A stretch of 64,000 bases of DNA from Marinicella marina (GTDB lineage: Bacteria > Pseudomonadota > Gammaproteobacteria > Xanthomonadales > Marinicellaceae), in the NCBI RefSeq assembly GCF_030065545.1, contig NZ_JASJNC010000005.1, positions 186,001 through 250,000 of the forward strand. Direction: 5' to 3'. The notes beneath the pieces are model-generated. The model saw only the letters and a list, made by a program, of their open reading frames with translations. It did no database searches and was not told where the DNA came from. Of this stretch, positions 8,830 to 17,958 are shown piece by piece. Numbering within the stretch: the stretch's first letter is position 1; the number at the start of each line of letters is the position of its first letter. Position numbers and translations under genes: made by a program.

Positions 8830-10451
8830 CAGTCGCATTGATCTCTGCTGGTATTACAGATTCTGAAATCCCTTGTCACTGCCAAACCTGTTGCCTGCTG
8901 ATTGAGGTATTCAGTCAACAATCTTTTTACCTCAGCGCCATTGGCATCGCAGCTGACTTGCATGGACTCATTGATCATGCTGTAACCATCATGGTCGGTA
9001 TGATCTGAAATCAGGTAATAGGGAACCACGGCGCGAATAGTGGTTTTCGTAGGCTCATCACCGCAGCGTTCGTTTTTTAAGTGTATGTGACTTGCTGTGG
9101 TGGTCTCCGGATCATGAATGTATGCCATGCCTGCGATTTGTAACCAATGCCCATTTGCAGTCCAACTGGAAATGCTGTGGTTGATGATTTGAGGCAACAG
9201 CTGGCGATCAAACTCAATCAAGCGCAAATCACTGGAATAAGGAAACATTTCCTCCAAATGTTTGACTGTGATGTCGCTGTGAGCCGGCAGGTTCTGGTTG
9301 AGGCGAATTGAACCTGAATTAAGCAAGGCAATATCTGCATCGCATTGGGCAAAAGCCTGCAATGATAAATCGGCCAATGCATTGCCCAGGTTGGTTTCAA
9401 ACCGCCTGATTTCAGTTTCTTCAGCCATCAGTTTAACTTTTGTGTGGCCTAATTTTCGTTCCAAACAGTCATCGGTTTGATTCAATTGGCGGCAATAAGC
9501 CACGTCATTTTCATCTTCCAATACTTGCGTCAATTGTGCTGTGGCTGTGTCTTTGGGAAAACTGTGGTCAAGGCTGATGATTTGAGGGGTAACACTGGTT
9601 GTGGATGAGTCAAGTGTAATTTCAGCTACCACTGCTGATGCGGCATCGGCATCGGCTTTTAAAATCCAATTGTTATTGACTTGTTCAATTTGGGCATAGT
9701 GTTCATGACCCCCGAAGATGATGTCTGGTCGATACTTTGCTGGTAAATTCATCAAGGCGCGATCATCCTGCAGCCAATGGTGGGTGAGCGCTATGACAAA
9801 GTCTGCACCAGCAGCTCTCAATTGTGGCACGTATGCTTTGGCGGTTGTCTCATAATCAGTGAAAGACTCAATGTAATCCGGATGGACGATGTCTGTGGTA
9901 AAAGAGAAAAGACCAACGGTTTTATCGCCAACTGGGAAAAGCAATTGTTTGAGGTTGTTTTCGGCTTCAAGCGCGTCTTTTTTCCAGGTGATGTTGCTGT
10001 CAAGCCAATTGAATTCAGCTTGGCTCAGTAATTCATTCATCAATGGCACATGCTCCATACGACCCTTATCGAATTCATGATTTCCCCAGGTAACCACCAT
10101 ATTGTCATCAAACTCACCCAAGGCGCCGTCCATCATATTCAAGGATGTAATCATGGCTCGGCCGTCGTCTTGTTTGCTGATAAAGGATGGATGCAGAAAA
10201 TCTCCAGCATGCAAGAATAAAACATGTTGGTATTTTTCTTCGATTTTTTTGCGCAATTCGCGCACCCGTGCCAAACCGCCAGTATCACCATTATCAATAC
10301 CATTGATGCGGTATACATCATTGATTGATATCACCGCTAATTTTGTCACTTCTGCACTGTTGGTTTTTAATGAGCTCGGTTTTTTAGTTGCATGTTGGCA
10401 GGCAGAGCATACAATGAGGATTGTTGAGTAAATAATAATTCGAAAATTCAT
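8829..10451 (-). CDS. 5'-nucleotidase-family metallophosphatase lipoprotein
   Basis: 540 residues. A lipoprotein signal (IIIYSTILIVCSAC) is followed by a calcineurin-like metallophosphatase domain: INDVYRING, HAGDFLHPS, WGNHEFDKG, ALTHHW and GGHEHY supply the two-metal ligands. A C-terminal 5'-nucleotidase substrate domain follows (GNALADLSLQAF, NSGSIRLN, MFPYSSDLRLIEF). The family hydrolyses nucleotides or 2',3'-cyclic nucleotides in the periplasm. It is first in a two-gene operon with the SUMF1-like gene. Its ATG (10451-10449) overlaps the ATG of the divergent RNase D gene. Confidence 0.85.
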   Translation of the reverse strand: MNFRIIIYSTILIVCSACQHATKKPSSLKTNSAEVTKLAVISINDVYRINGIDNGDTGGLARVRELRKKIEEKYQHVLFLHAGDFLHPSFISKQDDGRAMITSLNMMDGALGEFDDNMVVTWGNHEFDKGRMEHVPLMNELLSQAEFNWLDSNITWKKDALEAENNLKQLLFPVGDKTVGLFSFTTDIVHPDYIESFTDYETTAKAYVPQLRAAGADFVIALTHHWLQDDRALMNLPAKYRPDIIFGGHEHYAQIEQVNNNWILKADADAASAVVAEITLDSSTTSVTPQIISLDHSFPKDTATAQLTQVLEDENDVAYCRQLNQTDDCLERKLGHTKVKLMAEETEIRRFETNLGNALADLSLQAFAQCDADIALLNSGSIRLNQNLPAHSDITVKHLEEMFPYSSDLRLIEFDRQLLPQIINHSISSWTANGHWLQIAGMAYIHDPETTTASHIHLKNERCGDEPTKTTIRAVVPYYLISDHTDHDGYSMINESMQVSCDANGAEVKRLLTEYLNQQATGLAVTRDFRICNTSRDQCD

Positions 10452-11505
10452 GACTCAAATTTTATCAAATTTTACTTGGATTGATGACATTGATGATGCA
10501 CTAAATTTAGCCCAATCATTGGAAGCTGATTGTGACTATGCCATTGATACTGAATTCGAGCGCAGCCGAACCTTTTATTTGAATCCGGCGTTGTTACAAA
10601 TTAAGGTCAAAAACCAAGTTTACTTGGTTGATATTGCCATCCCTGAAATTGCTGATATGGTTCTGCAACCAGCCAAAGGATTGGTGCTGCATTCTGGTTC
10701 TGAGGATTTGGAGCTTTACCATCAGGTAACCGGTACCAAGCCCAGCCGAGTGTTTGATACCCAAGTGGCTGCTGCATTGAGTGGTTATGATTTGCACACT
10801 TCTTATTTGAATTTGGTGCAAGACATCATGGGTGTTACATTGGATAAAGGCATGAGCCGCTCTGATTGGTTGGCTCGGCCGCTGTCTGATGCACAATTAA
10901 GCTATGCTGTTGAGGACATTGCCTATTTAGATGAATTCAAATCAGTCTTAACTGAAAAATTCATGGGAAAAGGGCTGGGTGACTTGTTTGGTGTGTTGAT
11001 GCAACAAATGATTGATCAACTTGATACCGATCATCATGCAGAAAAGCTGTTCCAAAAATCAGTGAAGTCAGAACGTTTGAATCATCAGGAAGCGATTAAA
11101 TTGTGGTTGATACTGCATTGGCGTGATGACCTTGCAAAAGCACGAAACAAACCCAGAAACTGGATTTTAAAACCGAATCAAATCATTGACATTATCCGCA
11201 AGGTGCATAATTTCGGCGACTTATTCAAATTAGGTCTGCACCCTAAATTTGTCAAATACAACGGCGAAAGCCTGATGAAAGCGATGCATGATGATCAGCA
11301 CCCCTGCCTGGCTGATCTACCAAAGAATATCAAATTAAGCGCCCAACAAGGCAGCCACTTGAGTGCAATGAAGCAGCGCCTCAAGCAAGTGTCTGAGCGT
11401 TATTCGATTGAACCGGCAATCATCATAAACACGGCTGGTTTGAAAAAACTGGCGTTTGAGGGTAAGGAATTAAGTGATTTGGCTACTTGGCGTGCCATCA
11501 ACTGA
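10450..11505 (+). CDS. rnd: Ribonuclease D
   Basis: 351-residue 3'-to-5' exoribonuclease for tRNA and small-RNA maturation. The DEDDy active site is complete: DTEFERSRTFY (D, E), SRVFDTQVAAAL (D) and the Y...D pair in YAVEDIAYLDEF. A HRDC helical domain follows around residues 210-290 (WLILHWRDDLAKARNKPRNWIL). Length and N-terminus match the family, so the start at 10450 is well placed even though no clear ribosome binding site is seen. It ends nine bases from a convergent lipoprotein gene; a palindrome (AACTGACT-G-AGTCAGTT, 11500-11516) spans both stops. Confidence 0.93.
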   Translation: MTQILSNFTWIDDIDDALNLAQSLEADCDYAIDTEFERSRTFYLNPALLQIKVKNQVYLVDIAIPEIADMVLQPAKGLVLHSGSEDLELYHQVTGTKPSRVFDTQVAAALSGYDLHTSYLNLVQDIMGVTLDKGMSRSDWLARPLSDAQLSYAVEDIAYLDEFKSVLTEKFMGKGLGDLFGVLMQQMIDQLDTDHHAEKLFQKSVKSERLNHQEAIKLWLILHWRDDLAKARNKPRNWILKPNQIIDIIRKVHNFGDLFKLGLHPKFVKYNGESLMKAMHDDQHPCLADLPKNIKLSAQQGSHLSAMKQRLKQVSERYSIEPAIIINTAGLKKLAFEGKELSDLATWRAIN

Positions 11506-11514
11506 CTGAGTCAG

Positions 11515-12084
11515 TTATTCGATCGGATTATCTTCCCCACCTGGACAAGGTTTGAAGGCGCATTGTTTTTTAGGGTCGCGACCGACGTAGCTGCCATCCG
11601 CGCATCGTTTGGCATCCTGAGGACAATACACGATTTCTTTACTGTCTGACAAGGCAGACTCACATGGATGGAACTCACAATTGTTGGCGGGATCTCTGCC
11701 AACGCCGCTACCGTCCGGACACACTTTTAAGTCCTTGGTACATGCTTTTAGTTGGGGTGTTTTTCCCTCGAGTTCGTCATCATCCCCGGGGCATGCTTTG
11801 AACTCACAGAAATTACTTTGGTCACGCTCAGCAAAACTGCCATCAGGACATTGTTTCACATCGTCCGGACAGGCACTGACTTCTGTTGATTCAGGGCAAA
11901 CAAAGAACTCACATTGATTGTTGATATCGCGGCCTACGGTTTGTCCATCAGGACAAATTTTTAGGTCTTTGCTGCATGGTCTGGTAGAGGGATCCTCCTT
12001 GGTGGTCGCAGAAACTGGCTCATTGCTGGTGTTTTGACAGCCCATCAATAACATCAGGGTGGTGACCAGAAAAGCTGTTTTCAT
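11515..12084 (-). CDS. Lipoprotein with four tandem Cys4 repeats
   Basis: 189 residues with a lipoprotein signal ending LMLLMGC (Cys16). The mature part holds four copies of a 27-residue unit, Cx6Cx13Cx4C, at ~37-63, 72-98, 115-141 and 154-180. Each copy has the core CPDG(S/Q)xxxxRDxxxxCxFxxC. The Cys spacing is identical in all copies, which suggests two disulfides or a small metal knot per unit. Short acidic linkers separate the copies. I do not recognise a characterised family. Its ATG overlaps the TGA of the upstream acetyltransferase gene (ATGA), so it is last in a three-gene operon. Confidence 0.85.
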   Translation of the reverse strand: MKTAFLVTTLMLLMGCQNTSNEPVSATTKEDPSTRPCSKDLKICPDGQTVGRDINNQCEFFVCPESTEVSACPDDVKQCPDGSFAERDQSNFCEFKACPGDDDELEGKTPQLKACTKDLKVCPDGSGVGRDPANNCEFHPCESALSDSKEIVYCPQDAKRCADGSYVGRDPKKQCAFKPCPGGEDNPIE

Positions 12085-12563
12085 AACTGTTTTTCCCAGA
12101 ACATGGCTGCGCCGTTCTTATCGTCAAGTTGGTATTGTCTGAAACCGTACTGTTCATAAGCCGCTTGCGCAATTGAATTGCCATCAAGTACTTCTAGAGT
12201 GAGCTTACAACAGCCGCGTTGGTTGGCAATGAACTCTACTTGGTCGAACATCTTACGACTCACGCCCATGCGCCGGTATTCACTGGCCACCACCACATCA
12301 TGGATGTTGATCAAGGGGCGGCAAGCAAAGGTAGAAAATCCTTCAAAACAATTGGTCAGTCCCGCTGGTTGGCCATCGACATAAGCAATCAAGCTGAACG
12401 CATCAGCGCGTTTGGCCAATTCGGGAACCAGGTTTTGTGTGGTATAATCACTTAAAGCTACGCCACCGCCCATGGGGTCGGTGGCGTAACAATCGAGTAA
12501 CTCAATCATGTGTTTGGCATGTTGAGGGTTGTGGTAATCGACTTGAACGATTTGGGTGCTCAA
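12081..12563 (-). CDS. GNAT-family N-acetyltransferase
   Basis: About 160 residues. The acetyl-CoA binding motif A is INIHDVVVASEYRRMGVSRKMFDQVE (R/Q-x-x-G-x-A variant), followed by KLTLEVLDGNSIAQAAYEQYGFR (motif B). The substrate is unknown. The frame stays open to 12620, but that region overlaps the upstream gene's end and encodes an unlikely Cys-rich start. A TTG at 12563, four bases after the upstream TGA and preceded by GAG inside that gene's last codons, gives a family-like N-terminus (LSTQIVQVDYHN). It is the middle gene of the Bax-inhibitor–GNAT–lipoprotein operon. Confidence 0.8.
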   Translation of the reverse strand: MSTQIVQVDYHNPQHAKHMIELLDCYATDPMGGGVALSDYTTQNLVPELAKRADAFSLIAYVDGQPAGLTNCFEGFSTFACRPLINIHDVVVASEYRRMGVSRKMFDQVEFIANQRGCCKLTLEVLDGNSIAQAAYEQYGFRQYQLDDKNGAAMFWEKQL

Positions 12564-12567
12564 ATCA

Positions 12568-13344
12568 TCACTCGCGAAGTTTGGCAAGCAAGCGCAACAA
12601 CTCGATGTACAACCAAACAATGGTTACCATCAAACCAAAAGCGCCGTACCACTCAAAGTGTTTTGGCATGTTACTTTCTGAACCACGTTCAATGAAGTCG
12701 AAATCCAGTACCAAGTTCAAAGCAGCCACTGCACAAATAACCACACTCATACCAATGCTGAACAAGCTGGCATTTTCAGTCTGGAAATAGCTGATTTGTG
12801 CGCCAAAACCAAAAGAAGCCACCAAGCTGATTAAATAAAATACAGCAATACCCAGTGTGGCGAAAACAATGACTTTCTTGAAAGTCTCAGTGACCTTAAT
12901 CAAACCAGTGCGGTAGCAAAATAACATAGAGAACATCACTGCCATGGTCAAACCCACGGCTTGCATCACCAAACCAGGATACCTGGCTTCAAACATGGCT
13001 GATAGGGCGCCAACAAACAATCCCTGGAGGCCGGCATAGATCATTGAGCCAACAGGTGCAAAATTCGGTTTAAAGGCGACCACCAGACCAACCACGATGC
13101 CACCAAACATACCAGTCAGCATCAAGGTGCGACCCAAACCTGGGTCATTCAGCATGGTTTGCCATGCCCAAGCACCGACAGCCAAAACAATCATCAACAA
13201 TATACCTGTTTTGTTGATGGTGCCGTTGACAGTCATGCGTTGTGAGTCATCAACGATAAATTCATCTACTGGGCCCAAGCTGACGGCTTGTTGGTCCATC
13301 TTAGCCATGGCTGGGTTAGATGATTTAAGATTATTTAGATTCAT
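12568..13344 (-). CDS. Bax inhibitor-1/YccA-family membrane protein
   Basis: 258 residues with seven predicted membrane helices after a ~45-residue cytosolic N-terminus (for example TGILLMIVLAVGAWAW, LMLTGMFGGIVVGLVVAF, YAGLQGLFVGALSAMF, AVGLTMAVMFSMLFCY and VIFATLGIAVFYLISLV). The late segment carries the family's acidic pair (LVLDFDFIERG). Bacterial members such as YetJ leak Ca2+ in a pH-dependent way; YccA modulates FtsH. Which role applies here is unknown. GAGGT lies seven bases before the ATG. First gene of its operon. Confidence 0.88.
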   Translation of the reverse strand: MNLNNLKSSNPAMAKMDQQAVSLGPVDEFIVDDSQRMTVNGTINKTGILLMIVLAVGAWAWQTMLNDPGLGRTLMLTGMFGGIVVGLVVAFKPNFAPVGSMIYAGLQGLFVGALSAMFEARYPGLVMQAVGLTMAVMFSMLFCYRTGLIKVTETFKKVIVFATLGIAVFYLISLVASFGFGAQISYFQTENASLFSIGMSVVICAVAALNLVLDFDFIERGSESNMPKHFEWYGAFGLMVTIVWLYIELLRLLAKLRE

Positions 13345-13614
13345 GGGTTATACCTCAAATGTAAGATTTATTTCTAATTATTATAGCAATTCTAAACCAC
13401 TATTCACAAGCAATAAGTAAGCACTTTGGGTGCAAATTTCAAGAGGTTTACATAAATATTAAATCACTGTTAATTTGGGCTTAATAAACTATTTTTAAAC
13501 AACAATAAAAGCAATGTGTCAATTGATTGAAGCTATGAGTATCAACTGACATGCTTTTCGGACTCGGTTTCTCTCAGCCTGCGCATTTATAGCCAACAAA
13601 AGATGTTTTTGTGT

Positions 13615-14226
13615 TTACAACCAACCCTTTTGATGGGCGATTCTGGCTGCTTCTACGCGGTTTTTGGCGTTCAATTTACTACAGGCAGATGAAAGGTAAT
13701 TTCTAATAGTACCTGAGGTCAGGTGGAGTGTTTTTGCTATTTGTTCAGTACTTTTACCTTCTTTGGCTAAGCGCAGGGCTTTGATTTCCTTGTCTGTGAG
13801 TGGGTCTTGTTTCATCCAGGCGTCTTGTAATAATTCGGGCGCAATGACTTTGCCACCGTTGGCAACCTTTCTGATGGCCGCCAGAAGTTCATCACTGGGT
13901 GAATCTTTGAGCAAATAACCTTTAACGCCAGCATCCATAGCTCGGCGCAGGTACCCAGCTCGAGAAAACGTGGTTAAAATAATGACATTAATCTCAGGTT
14001 TTTGTTTTTGTATGGCTTGTGCTAATTCAATACCAGTCATATGCGGCATTTCTATGTCAGTTAAAACCAAATCAACTGCATCATTGTTCTCATCCATAAT
14101 GTAATCCAGTGCCTCTTTGCCATTGGCTGCTTGGTGAACAACATGCACATCTGTTTCCAAGTTAAGTAAAGTCGCCAAAGTCGATAACAGCAGGGCTTGG
14201 TCCTCTGCTATTAACAGCCTAATCAT
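13615..14226 (-). CDS. NarL/DesR-like response regulator
   Basis: 203 residues. The receiver domain has the acidic pair E8-D9, phospho-acceptor Asp57 (VLTDIEMPHMTG) and Lys ~107 (LLKDSPSDE). A LuxR-type helix-turn-helix fills ~135-203 (LTDKEIKALRLAKEGKSTEQIAKTLHLT). Its start overlaps the end of the kinase gene by eight bases, so the two form one translation unit. It is last in the ABC-transporter operon and probably controls it. A candidate palindromic target lies upstream of the operon at 18939-18968. Confidence 0.92.
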   Translation of the reverse strand: MIRLLIAEDQALLLSTLATLLNLETDVHVVHQAANGKEALDYIMDENNDAVDLVLTDIEMPHMTGIELAQAIQKQKPEINVIILTTFSRAGYLRRAMDAGVKGYLLKDSPSDELLAAIRKVANGGKVIAPELLQDAWMKQDPLTDKEIKALRLAKEGKSTEQIAKTLHLTSGTIRNYLSSACSKLNAKNRVEAARIAHQKGWL

Positions 14227-15337
14227 TATTGCTTGCCTCAGTCAGTGGAATGGTTACGGTAATAGATGTTTGTTTAATGGAGTCTATCTCCAATGTGCCT
14301 GAAAAATTTTTCACACGTTCTTCAATCCCTTTGAGCCCGAAACCTTTCTTTTCATTGCTTTGAATGAAACCAACGCCATCATCAACCACAGTTAAAATCA
14401 CCGCCTGTTCACTTTGAGTGATTTTTGCGGACACTTGACTGGCATGCGCGTGCTTTAGTATGTTGGTCACCAGTTCTTTTAATATGATAGCGAGTTCTTT
14501 GTTAATCTGATTTGACATTTCAATGTCGTCGAATTGATAGGCAAAATGAATTTCATTGCTTTCCAAAACATATTTAGCATGTGCCAATTCGGTATTTAAG
14601 TCACTGGTTCTGTATCCGGTGACCACTTCACGCACTTGTTTTAATGCATCACGTGAGATCTGTTCCAATTCAGAAATTTCATGGCGTGCTTTGTCTTTGT
14701 TTTTGTTGATCAACTTGCCTGCGAGTTCAGCTTTCAAAGTAATCACTGAGAATGTGTGCCCAATCAAATCATGTAAATCTCTGGCGATGCGTTCCCGCTC
14801 AGAGGTTCTGGCCAAATCACGTACTTCCTGTTGAGAGAGCATCAGCGCTTGGTTTTTTAGAGTAATGTCATGTTCATAAATATTGATGCCACCAATTAAC
14901 AAGGTAAACAGTGCAGCAGGTACATAATAAAAAGGCGAAAAGTTAAATGTGATGGTTAAGGCCAGTATCCAAACTATTATAACCAGTAAACCCATAAAAG
15001 CTTTTTTGGTGCTACCTAAGCGACAACAAAATGCCCCCGCATAGACAAAAAACACACTGGCACCTGGTGTAATTAAGGTCATGAATGAACCAATGATTAA
15101 GATACCCAGGATGTTCCACTTGATTTGTCTACTTGAAACCCAGTGGCTGTGAAAATAAATAACCAAAAAAGCAACGGTACCGATGGCGGCATAGATGTAA
15201 CCATTCGGATAACGTTGGAAGAACACCAAGCTGGTAAAGAAGATTGAGAGGTAGATTAAGTAAACATAAGGCGCATAATGAAATCTTCCAATATCAGGCA
15301 GTAAAAATCGATCTATCTTTTTTAAAGTGTTTATCAT
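14219..15337 (-). CDS. DesK-like sensor histidine kinase
   Basis: 372 residues. Four to five membrane helices in the first ~150 residues form the sensor. A HisKA_3 dimer domain has His189 in RERIARDLHDLIGHTFSV, and a HATPase_c domain has an N-box ELVTNILKHAHA and G-box GFGLKGIEERV. DesK kinases sense membrane state or envelope stress and phosphorylate a NarL-type partner, here the overlapping downstream gene. Lack of a large extracytoplasmic domain points to sensing within or through the membrane, possibly coupled to the ABC transporter encoded upstream. Confidence 0.92.
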   Translation of the reverse strand: MINTLKKIDRFLLPDIGRFHYAPYVYLIYLSIFFTSLVFFQRYPNGYIYAAIGTVAFLVIYFHSHWVSSRQIKWNILGILIIGSFMTLITPGASVFFVYAGAFCCRLGSTKKAFMGLLVIIVWILALTITFNFSPFYYVPAALFTLLIGGINIYEHDITLKNQALMLSQQEVRDLARTSERERIARDLHDLIGHTFSVITLKAELAGKLINKNKDKARHEISELEQISRDALKQVREVVTGYRTSDLNTELAHAKYVLESNEIHFAYQFDDIEMSNQINKELAIILKELVTNILKHAHASQVSAKITQSEQAVILTVVDDGVGFIQSNEKKGFGLKGIEERVKNFSGTLEIDSIKQTSITVTIPLTEASNND

Positions 15338-15349
15338 TTTTTATGAACT

Positions 15350-17191
15350 TTATTTTAACTCAATATTATCAATCATGAATTCATATTCACCGAGTTCTTG
15401 AGAAATAACGAACGAAATATTACTGACTTCGGTTAGATCAGCTGCTTTGAATTGTGATAATTCAACAACATGATTCTGCCATTCTTTTGATAATTTGATC
15501 ATATGCGTTACGGGCTGAAAACTGCCTTTTTCGAATAACAACAAGGCCAGTTCTTGCTTTGCATCAATGGATTTAGCGTCAAAAGTTAATTGTTTAATCT
15601 GACTGAAGTTAACAGCTTGTGTTGGGTCTTGAGACAGCATGTAGCTGAAGCCACTCCAGCGATACATAAAACCCTTCAGGATTTCGCCCTTCACATGTAA
15701 GTAGCTATCTTCGCTGTTTTCATGAGATTTTTGGTTTAACTCAACGGTCGATTTGCCACCGGCCATTTGATCTGTGGATTCAATGATGCCTTGACCAATT
15801 TGCGTCTCAGTTAGGCTGGCATTGAAGTCACTAACCAGGCCTGGTTGGATGATTGAGTTGTTGTTAACAGTGTTAGCCAAGGTGGTTCTTTTATGACTGC
15901 TGCCATTTTTCCAAATTTTAGCGATGTTTTGGGTATGGGTGATGTCATCAAATGGATTGTTATTCAACAACACCATTGAAGCCATGGCGCCTGTTTTTAA
16001 AGTGCCACGTAATCCCACGTCAAAGTGTTCTGAAACAGCACCTGTGGCACTGTGTAATACTTGTTGCTCAGTCATCCCTGCTTTGACCAAAAACATCAAC
16101 TCGCCATGCAGGGTGGCGCCGTGGGTGGTTCCTGGGTTAGGTGCATCGCTACCTGCTAAAATACTCACACCCGCTTTAGCGAGTAATGAAACACTTTCCA
16201 TGGCATTTCTAAAGCCTTGTTCGGGGATGCCAAAGGCTGGAAATTTGGCGTCGAGTTGTTGTTTCTGTTGTTTGCTTAAAAAACGGCTTAGGTTTTGGTT
16301 TTGTAGTAATTCATCAGCATTGGAAAGCTGTACTGCTGAGGCCAATACTGACAATGTAGGAACAACAAATGCATTGTTATTCAACATGCTTTGGATGAAT
16401 TCATCATCAACCACCGAGTCCATAAAACTGTGAACAATACCATCTGCACCGGCATTGATGACTTCCTTGGCTGATATCAGGTTATCCACATGAACCACCA
16501 ACATGCGATTATTCTTGTGTGCGCTTTCAACCAGTTCAACCATGACTTCATAACTGACAGATGGGAAGTGTTTTCTGTCTGCCAGCTCAGAGTTGTATAC
16601 GGCTTTAATGAAATCGGCACCATCGTTTATGCGCTCAACCACAAAACCTTCCACTTCATCCACATGGTTGAGAACAGGAATATCAAAACCAAACTGGGTA
16701 CCATGACCATTGGTGGTTGTGGCTAATATGGTGGCGCTGAATAAATCGGCATGATTGGTGTTAGTAACTGAATCGCGGTTTTCAAAATGATCTTGGGCGA
16801 ATGCAGGCATGGTGAACATATCCAATTCTGTGGTCACACCAAAATTCAAAGCATCCTCAAGCGCTTCACCATAAGCATGGGTATGGGCATCTATTAACCC
16901 GGGTATAAGGGTTTTGCCTTGGGCATCTAGAACTGGAAAATTGTTTTTGTTTTCAATGTTAACAGCAATGTTCGCTATTTTATTGTTTTCAATCAATACA
17001 TCGGTCTCTTCAAAAACTTTAAACCCATCAAACAAGCGAACTTTACTGATGATAAAGTTCTGATCGAATGATTGGCTGTTTTCATCAACTTGTTCATTCG
17101 AGTCAGTGGGTTCAATAGATTCATTCGGCTCAGGAAGCAGGAAGAACAAACCAGTTATTACTGCTGTGATAATCAGGACTTTAGTTTTCAT
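15350..17191 (-). CDS. Exported amidohydrolase with C-terminal CIA30/CBM11-like domain
   Basis: 613 residues. After an N-terminal hydrophobic signal/anchor (VLIITAVITGLFFLLP) comes a metal-dependent amidohydrolase barrel: DAHTHAYGE (metal His103 and His105), RMLVVHVDN, HSFMDSVVD and the GSDAPNPGTTHGATLHGEL segment. The last ~150 residues form a separate beta-sandwich (FTYRWSGF-like start, VSNISFVISQELGEYEFMIDNIEL end) resembling CIA30/CBM11 modules. The substrate is unknown; a prolidase- or imidazolonepropionase-like C-N hydrolysis is expected. Its ATG overlaps the permease TAA (TAATG), so it is co-translated with an ABC exporter and two-component genes, an unusual company. Confidence 0.85.
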   Translation of the reverse strand: MKTKVLIITAVITGLFFLLPEPNESIEPTDSNEQVDENSQSFDQNFIISKVRLFDGFKVFEETDVLIENNKIANIAVNIENKNNFPVLDAQGKTLIPGLIDAHTHAYGEALEDALNFGVTTELDMFTMPAFAQDHFENRDSVTNTNHADLFSATILATTTNGHGTQFGFDIPVLNHVDEVEGFVVERINDGADFIKAVYNSELADRKHFPSVSYEVMVELVESAHKNNRMLVVHVDNLISAKEVINAGADGIVHSFMDSVVDDEFIQSMLNNNAFVVPTLSVLASAVQLSNADELLQNQNLSRFLSKQQKQQLDAKFPAFGIPEQGFRNAMESVSLLAKAGVSILAGSDAPNPGTTHGATLHGELMFLVKAGMTEQQVLHSATGAVSEHFDVGLRGTLKTGAMASMVLLNNNPFDDITHTQNIAKIWKNGSSHKRTTLANTVNNNSIIQPGLVSDFNASLTETQIGQGIIESTDQMAGGKSTVELNQKSHENSEDSYLHVKGEILKGFMYRWSGFSYMLSQDPTQAVNFSQIKQLTFDAKSIDAKQELALLLFEKGSFQPVTHMIKLSKEWQNHVVELSQFKAADLTEVSNISFVISQELGEYEFMIDNIELK

Positions 17192-17958
17192 TATGATTTA
17201 TCCTTTTTGTAATAAGCTTTCATTGCCAATAAGATGAAAACAATGGAATATGCAGCCAGTACACCCAAGTGTAGGTAAATGCTGTCACCTACATCCATAT
17301 CAATCACTTTCAAAGCCACTTGAGCCAAATGATAAGGTGGTAATAAATTCGCCAGTGATTGCATCATTTCAGGAAATAAAGTAATTGGCAGCCATAAACC
17401 AGATAAGAAACCCAGTGGTAAATAGATCAGGTTAACGGTGGCTGGCGCAGCACTGGATTTCAAACTCAAGCCCAAATACATACCGATGGCACAGAAGGGT
17501 AATGAACCAATGATTAATATCAACGCAATCAACAACCACTGACTCCTGTAAAGTTGCACGTCAGCAAAGACTGCAGCCATAAAATACAGCAGACAGATAA
17601 TCACAAATGAAAAAATAAAGGTTAATGCCACCCGTGCAAAAATATAAGCAGAAGCGGGCATGGGGGAAACTTCTTTTAAATTAAACCAGCCTTGACCACG
17701 TTCTACTGCGATGCCCACTCCAAACGAAAACAAAGCTGGACCAATCACACCAAACACGCCATAAGTGACCATTAAGTAGGTCGGCATGGCAGGTGACATG
17801 GAAAACACAATGCCAAAGAAGGTGTAAAACATAATGGGGAAAAGCAGGGTAGGGATGCTGAATCCTGGCGTTCTGATTAAACGCATGAATTCAGTTTTCG
17901 CCTCTAAGATATATATTTTCAAAAGATTTGGCTTTTCAGATAGGGTTTTTGTGTTCAT
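17191..17958 (-). CDS. ABC-2-type transporter permease
   Basis: 255 residues with six membrane helices and the ABC-2 pattern: a short cytosolic start, FSIPTLLFPIMFYTFFGIVF as the first helix, GQGWFNLKEVSPMP as a coupling loop, and LPLGFLSGLWLPITLFPEMMQSLANLLPPYHL as the conserved segment before the last helix. It pairs with the ATPase encoded just upstream (4-base ATGA overlap) to make an exporter. This DesKR-linked ABC-2 type often handles lipids, peptides or drugs; the cargo cannot be read from the sequence. Confidence 0.92.
   Translation of the reverse strand: MNTKTLSEKPNLLKIYILEAKTEFMRLIRTPGFSIPTLLFPIMFYTFFGIVFSMSPAMPTYLMVTYGVFGVIGPALFSFGVGIAVERGQGWFNLKEVSPMPASAYIFARVALTFIFSFVIICLLYFMAAVFADVQLYRSQWLLIALILIIGSLPFCAIGMYLGLSLKSSAAPATVNLIYLPLGFLSGLWLPITLFPEMMQSLANLLPPYHLAQVALKVIDMDVGDSIYLHLGVLAAYSIVFILLAMKAYYKKDKS

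Noticed and set aside
12564..12620. Longer N-terminus for the GNAT protein
   Set aside because: It overlaps the Bax-inhibitor gene and gives an improbable Cys-rich start; a TTG with a ribosome binding site follows the upstream stop.
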